The notes beneath the pieces were generated by a model. That model ran no database searches. It was not told the DNA's origin and was given only the letters and a program-made list of their open reading frames with translations. Below, piece after piece: positions 62,695 through 64,000 of a DNA stretch of 64,000 nt (position 1 is the first letter of the stretch; each line of letters opens with the position of its first letter). Source of the DNA: Methanospirillum lacunae (lineage in GTDB: Archaea > Halobacteriota > Methanomicrobia > Methanomicrobiales > Methanospirillaceae); NCBI RefSeq assembly GCF_003173355.1, contig NZ_QGMY01000006.1, positions 372,001-436,000 of the forward strand, given 5' to 3'. The position numbers and the translations under genes were made by a program.

Positions 62695-64000
62695 TTGATC
62701 ACCTTCAGAAGATCATCCAGCAGCGGGGTCCGATTCAAACAATCGGAGTGATAGGAATGGGGTATGTTGGGATTCCTGCAGCTCTGCTTTTTGCACATGT
62801 CCCTTCAGTCAAGATGGTATATGGTCTGCAACGAAATTCATTAAGTTCAGGGTATAAAATATCCATGCTCAATGCCGGAGAACTTCCCCTGAAGGGAGAA
62901 GAGCCGAACCTTCCCGGGCTGCTCAAAGAAGTAATTGCCTTAAAGAAATTCAGATGTACCGATGATTTTTCCATTATCCGTTCATGCGATGCTGTAACGA
63001 TTGCAATTCAGACACCATTTTTAAACCCGCTGGATTTAATTCCTGATTTTTCGGCACTTGAAGAAGGTATCAGACAGGTTGGTCGCTACCTGACCAAAGG
63101 GATTCTTATTGTGCTTGAGTCTACGATCACCCCGGGAACCACAATTGGTATTGCACGAAAAATTCTTGAGGAAAAATCAGGACTGGTTGCAGGAAAAGAT
63201 TTCGCACTCGCTCATGCTCCGGAACGGGTGATGGTTGGAAGATTAATCCAGAACATCCAGGAACATGATAGGATCGTTGGGGGAATCGATGAGATTAGTA
63301 CTAGCAGGGCCTGTGAACTCTATTCAATGGTGCTAACTAAAGGGAAAGTAATCCAGATGACCGCCACTGCAGCAGAGGTTACAAAAACAGCCGAGAATAC
63401 ACTGCGTGATCTCCAGATAGCTGCAGCAAACCAGTTGGCACTCTATTGCGAAGCAATGGGGGTGAACTTTTACGATGTCAGGGCCGGTGTTGACTCACTC
63501 AAAGGGGATGGAATAACCCGGGCAATCCTCTGGCCAGGAGCAGGAGTCGGTGGGCACTGTCTGACGAAGGATACATATCATCTGGAACGGGGAGTGCAGG
63601 CATCAGGGATAGAACCACTGGATTTTCCATCTGGTACTGATTCACTCTTTGTTACTGCCCGTAAAATCAATGACTTTATGCCTGATCATATGTTCCACCT
63701 GCTCAAAGACGGGCTGAAACGGATTCATAAGGAGATAAGAGGGAGTCGTGTTGCTTTATTGGGATGGGCATTTCTTGCCAATACTGATGATGCCAGAAAT
63801 TCCCCATCAGAACTCTTTTACAAGCGATGTCTTGAGGTAGGTGCGGAGGTCAGAGTTCATGATCCCTGGGTAAAGGGCACATTAATTTCATCATCGCTTG
63901 AAGAAGTGCTGACTGGAGCTGATGCTGTCGTAATCTTTACCGGACATCGGGAATACCTGTCATTGAATTCTCAGGAGATCAGGAAAGTGATGAAAAAAGA
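62691..64000 (+). CDS. UDP-N-acetyl-hexosamine 6-dehydrogenase (WbpA/WecC-like), 3' end outside window
   Basis: 436 codons are visible and the frame is still open at the right edge. IGVIGMGYVGIPAALLFA holds the NAD-binding G22-x-G24-x-x-G27. VLESTITPGTTIG, HAPERVMVGR and EVTKTAENTLRDLQIAAANQLALYCEAMGV are the central-domain signatures. GAGVGGHCLTKDTYHL contains the catalytic cysteine at about residue 290. RVALLGWAFLANTDDARNSPS opens the C-terminal UDP-binding domain. It oxidises the C6 hydroxyl of a UDP-HexNAc to a carboxylate, the first step of the WbpA-E route. ATG overlaps the oxidoreductase stop. Confidence 0.92.
   Translation, partial: MIDHLQKIIQQRGPIQTIGVIGMGYVGIPAALLFAHVPSVKMVYGLQRNSLSSGYKISMLNAGELPLKGEEPNLPGLLKEVIALKKFRCTDDFSIIRSCDAVTIAIQTPFLNPLDLIPDFSALEEGIRQVGRYLTKGILIVLESTITPGTTIGIARKILEEKSGLVAGKDFALAHAPERVMVGRLIQNIQEHDRIVGGIDEISTSRACELYSMVLTKGKVIQMTATAAEVTKTAENTLRDLQIAAANQLALYCEAMGVNFYDVRAGVDSLKGDGITRAILWPGAGVGGHCLTKDTYHLERGVQASGIEPLDFPSGTDSLFVTARKINDFMPDHMFHLLKDGLKRIHKEIRGSRVALLGWAFLANTDDARNSPSELFYKRCLEVGAEVRVHDPWVKGTLISSSLEEVLTGADAVVIFTGHREYLSLNSQEIRKVMKK

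Noticed and set aside
1-64000. CRISPR arrays, rRNA and tRNA genes
   Set aside because: No regularly spaced direct repeats, no rRNA-like stretches and no cloverleaf-like sequence was recognised in the intergenic regions by eye; a tRNAscan or Infernal run would be decisive.

Overview
The window looks like a piece of a euryarchaeal methanogen chromosome, most likely Methanomicrobiales and close to Methanospirillum. The evidence is a tRNA-dependent cysteine enzyme (SepCysS), the archaeal GatD/GatE amidotransferase, UPF0212 and DUF2070 family proteins, a formate channel, and three archaellins with class III signal peptides that strongly resemble Methanospirillum FlaB. No rRNA, tRNA or CRISPR array was seen.

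Region 1 (about 1-20,950) is housekeeping DNA, denser in G+C, with tightly coupled genes (many ATGA or TAATG overlaps). It holds an ABC importer of the nitrate/sulfonate/taurine type (cut at the left edge), argH-gatD-gatE, a striking RGG-repeat small protein, a nitroreductase, a PfkB kinase, DUF2070 and FdhC membrane proteins, a HerA-like ATPase, SepCysS with a coupled 60-residue partner, ThiI, several conserved hypotheticals, a HEAT-repeat membrane protein and a TPR protein. Region 2 (21,041-24,164) carries three archaellins. The last two are almost identical (160 of 167 residues by hand count) but have different upstream DNA. A probable decayed transposase lies between the first and second.

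Region 3 (about 24,500-64,000) is an AT-rich surface-glycan island. From 24,487 to 35,542 there are an exported TPR protein, a polytopic GT-C-like protein, an ATP-grasp enzyme, a polysaccharide deacetylase, a methyltransferase and four GT4-type glycosyltransferases. From 35,564 to 41,067 there is a WbpB/WbpD/WbpE-like module followed by WbpG, HisH-like and HisF-like proteins, the set known to put an acetamidino group on a sugar. From 41,162 to 55,917, on the minus strand, lies a nonulosonic-acid-like module (NeuB, SpsG/PseG and SpsF homologues). It also contains three radical SAM enzymes, a glutamate-semialdehyde-type aminotransferase, three methyltransferases, a carbamoyltransferase, a WbqC-like protein and a PIG-L deacetylase. 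From 56,550 to 58,669 is a Wzm/Wzt ABC exporter whose ATPase has a long C-terminal extension. From 58,929 to 64,000 is a DPM1-like GT2 plus a second sugar module (acyltransferase, aminotransferase, oxidoreductase, UDP-HexNAc 6-dehydrogenase) cut at the right edge.

The whole reads as production, decoration and export of at least two unusual acidic sugars. The archaellins carry no N-X-S/T sequon, so if this glycan reaches them it must be O-linked; otherwise it goes to another surface structure. The most novel part is the radical-SAM-rich nonulosonate-like cluster at 42,087-55,917.
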